Shown piece after piece: positions 62,282-64,000 of a stretch of 64,000 nt of DNA. The position numbers and the translations under genes were made by a program. Each line of letters opens with the position of its first letter. Within the stretch, counting starts at the first letter, position 1. Below the pieces are notes generated by a model that made no database searches, was not told where the DNA came from, and was given only the letters and a program-made list of their open reading frames with translations. Source of the DNA: Candidatus Thermochlorobacteriaceae bacterium (GTDB lineage Bacteria; Bacteroidota; Chlorobiia; Chlorobiales; Thermochlorobacteraceae); NCBI GenBank assembly GCA_029263855.1, contig JAJUFC010000012.1, positions 1 through 64,000 on the forward strand, written 5' to 3'.

Positions 62282-63652
62282 ATGAAACCATTGATTCGTA
62301 TCGCGTCAGGACAAGGCTTCTGGGGCGATTTACAGCGCGCACCGATTGACCAAGTGCGCCGCTCCAAAGGCAATACGGCGATTGACTACATGATGCTCGA
62401 CTACCTCGCCGAAGTAACCATGAGCATTATGCAGAAGCAACGCCAAAAAGACCCATCGCTCGGCTACGCGCGCGATTTCCCCGAAGTCATCAAAGAAATT
62501 CTGCCTGATATTCTCGAGAAAAACATCAAGGTGATTTCAAATGCGGGCGGCGTTAATCCCCTTGCGTGTCGCGACAAAATTTTTGAAATCGCCAAACAAT
62601 TAGGCGTGAAACATCTCAAAGTTGGCGTAGTGATGGGCGATGATATTATGGCGCAACTCGACGACCTCATTGCAAAAGGCGAGCCGCTCGCGCACATGGA
62701 AACAGGCGAACCACTTGCGACAGTGCGAAACCGTGTGTTGAGTGCGAATGTTTATTTCGGTGCGTTTCCGATTGTAGCGTGCTTGAAAGAAGGCGCGCAA
62801 ATCGTGATTACAGGGCGATGCACCGACACAGGCTTAACGCTAGCGCCGATGATTTATGAATTTGGTTGGAAAGAATCCGATTGGGATTTACTTGCGGCGG
62901 GAACAGTCGCAGGGCATCTTTTGGAATGCGGAGGACAAGCCAGCGGCGGCAACTTTCTCGGCGATTGGGAAAGCGTGCCCGACCTTGAAAACATTGGCTT
63001 CCCCATCGCTGAAGCCTATCCTAACGGCGAATTTTTCATCACTAAGCACGAAGGCACAGGCGGCTTGATTCGTAGCGACGTGCTCAAAGAACAACTGCTT
63101 TATGAAATTGGCAACCCGTCGGAATACATCACGCCTGACTGCATTGCTGACTTCACAACGATTCATCTTGAAGATGTCGCCGAAAATCGAGTGCGCGTTT
63201 TCGGCATTAAAGGAAAGCCTGCAACGCCATTCTACAAGGTCTCCATTTCATATTCCGACGGTTGGACGGCGTTTGGCTCTTTGACCTATTCCGTGCCCGA
63301 CGCGCTCAAAAAAGCAAAACGCGCCGATGAAATTTTAAGAGCGCGATTGATAAATCTCGGCTTGGCGTTCGAGGAAATACGAACTGAATTTATTGGCGCA
63401 AATGCGTGCCATCAACATTTAGAAAATTTGAACCATGTCAATGAAGTTCAAATGCGTGTTGGGGTTAGGGACAGCGACAAGAAAAAAGTCGAGCGATTCG
63501 GTTATGAAATTGCGCCGTTGATTTTAACTGGTCCGCCAAGTGTAACAGGGTTTGCAGGCGGAAGACCGAAGCCGTCGGAAGTTGTGGCATACTTTCCCGC
63601 GCTGATGCGCAAGGAAAATGCGATTCCGAAGGCTATCGTTGAAGAGCAGTAG
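62282..63652 (+). CDS. AtuA family protein (DUF1446)
   Basis: The 456-residue protein matches the acyclic terpene utilisation AtuA/DUF1446 family: RIASGQGFWGDL, IDYMMLDYLAEVTMSIM, VISNAGGVNPLAC, VITGRCTDTGLTLAPMIYEFGW, GTVAGHLLECGGQASGGNF, and the end GGRPKPSEVVAYFPALMRKE. Members often accompany propionyl- or geranyl-CoA carboxylase genes, and the biochemical role is unsettled. Here no carboxylase or companion DUF gene follows, so it stands alone after guaA. It is soluble, without a signal peptide. Confidence 0.9.
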   Translation: MKPLIRIASGQGFWGDLQRAPIDQVRRSKGNTAIDYMMLDYLAEVTMSIMQKQRQKDPSLGYARDFPEVIKEILPDILEKNIKVISNAGGVNPLACRDKIFEIAKQLGVKHLKVGVVMGDDIMAQLDDLIAKGEPLAHMETGEPLATVRNRVLSANVYFGAFPIVACLKEGAQIVITGRCTDTGLTLAPMIYEFGWKESDWDLLAAGTVAGHLLECGGQASGGNFLGDWESVPDLENIGFPIAEAYPNGEFFITKHEGTGGLIRSDVLKEQLLYEIGNPSEYITPDCIADFTTIHLEDVAENRVRVFGIKGKPATPFYKVSISYSDGWTAFGSLTYSVPDALKKAKRADEILRARLINLGLAFEEIRTEFIGANACHQHLENLNHVNEVQMRVGVRDSDKKKVERFGYEIAPLILTGPPSVTGFAGGRPKPSEVVAYFPALMRKENAIPKAIVEEQ

Positions 63653-63731
63653 CCGTTTTGAAAAATCAAATTTCTTGTTCACATTCTGCATATCATTAGG
63701 CTATCACCAAAACTTGAAAGAACTTTTAGCG

Positions 63732-64000
63732 ATGAAGAAAATCATTCTTGCGGTTCTGTGTTGTTTATTTGCGTCATCTTTATGGGCGCAGGGACGATTA
63801 ATCGGGCGTGTGCTCGACGAAAATAGCCAACCCGTTGCGGGAGCAACCGTATCAGTTTCAGGGCAAACGGCGATGGTCGCAATTTCAAATGCACAAGGCT
63901 ACTATGTGCTGCTCGATGTGCCGCAAGGTTCATATGAAATAAAAGCCACAAAGCGCGGCAAACCCGTTTGGCGCGGAAGTATAACGATTGCAGGCGGCGT
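63732..64000 (+). CDS. Exported carboxypeptidase-regulatory-like domain protein, 3' truncated by window edge
   Basis: The frame is open from the ATG at 63732 to the window end, giving 89 residues. A signal peptide (MKKIILAVLCCLFASSLWAQ) is followed by GRLIGRVLDENSQPVAGATV, VSVSGQ and NAQGYYVLLDVPQGSYEIKA. This is the same layout and nearly the same motifs as the exported TonB-C protein at 13388 (GRLFGRVVDEGGKPVPAATV, NAQGYYVFLGISEGKYSLKV), so the two are paralogues. Whether this copy also carries a TonB_C domain lies beyond the window. Confidence 0.85.
   Translation, partial: MKKIILAVLCCLFASSLWAQGRLIGRVLDENSQPVAGATVSVSGQTAMVAISNAQGYYVLLDVPQGSYEIKATKRGKPVWRGSITIAGG

Overview
The window looks like chromosomal DNA of a Gram-negative member of the Bacteroidota/Chlorobiota (FCB) lineage, most likely near the green-sulfur and Chloroherpeton branch. 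The grounds are a type IX secretion (T9SS) type A sorting tail at the left edge, a short-chain dehydrogenase that closely resembles the Chlorobium sepiapterin reductase, a one-domain GlmU-type uridylyltransferase, a DUF4292 outer-membrane lipoprotein, and many TPR sensor proteins. This placement is inferred from recognised families, not from a database search. No rRNA, tRNA, CRISPR array, prophage or insertion sequence was seen. Gene density is very high and most junctions are short or overlapping.

Layout. 1-8 kb: the end of a T9SS-exported protein, a LipM-like lipoyl/octanoyl transferase, a YtcJ-type amidohydrolase, a transglutaminase plus alpha-E protein pair, a small membrane protein, a low-molecular-weight phosphatase, xseB, an unusual RpiB-like fusion, an unknown protein and a sepiapterin-reductase-like SDR. 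8-15 kb: a TPR histidine kinase with a REC-PATAN response regulator, ligA, an exported TonB-C protein and murQ. 15-26 kb (all minus strand): an RND tripartite efflux operon led by a DUF2147 gene, its probable TetR regulator with repeated operator-like boxes, a TPR protein, mpl and a DUF4292 lipoprotein. 26-31 kb (plus strand): ilvE, panD, a GlmU-like uridylyltransferase, a GNAT enzyme, tadA and glcF. 31-39 kb: a TPR protein with a degenerate C-terminal cysteine module, an M1 peptidase, a membrane protein, a phosphohexomutase and a second TPR histidine kinase. 39-43 kb: ybaB, then hrcA-grpE-dnaJ, then a glycine/cysteine-tailed GRDP-like membrane protein. 43-45 kb: an MBL hydrolase with a HEPN/MNT (HepT/MntA-type) toxin-antitoxin pair. 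45-52 kb (mostly minus): an ABC ATPase, an EEP-fold lipoprotein, two alpha/beta hydrolases, an RluD-type pseudouridine synthase, a small TonB-C protein, an M48 lipoprotein peptidase and TatD. 52-58 kb: a four-gene DUF58/BatA/DUF4175/membrane-protein operon. 58-64 kb: PBP1A, guaA, an AtuA-family protein and the start of a second carboxypeptidase-regulatory-domain protein that is a paralogue of the TonB-C gene at 13.4 kb.

How the genes work together. Most are housekeeping: cell-wall synthesis and recycling (PBP1A, murQ, mpl, GlmU-type), protein quality control (hrcA-grpE-dnaJ, M48) and DNA and nucleotide metabolism (ligA, xseB, guaA). The accessory signal is in regulation and the envelope. Four TPR sensors share an N-terminal layout but end in different outputs. 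The efflux operon carries a recurring TTAAAC-NN-TGTTCA box. Several pairs or operons lack the partner that usually accompanies them: alpha-E without ATP-grasp, DUF58/BatA without MoxR, and an ABC ATPase without its permease.
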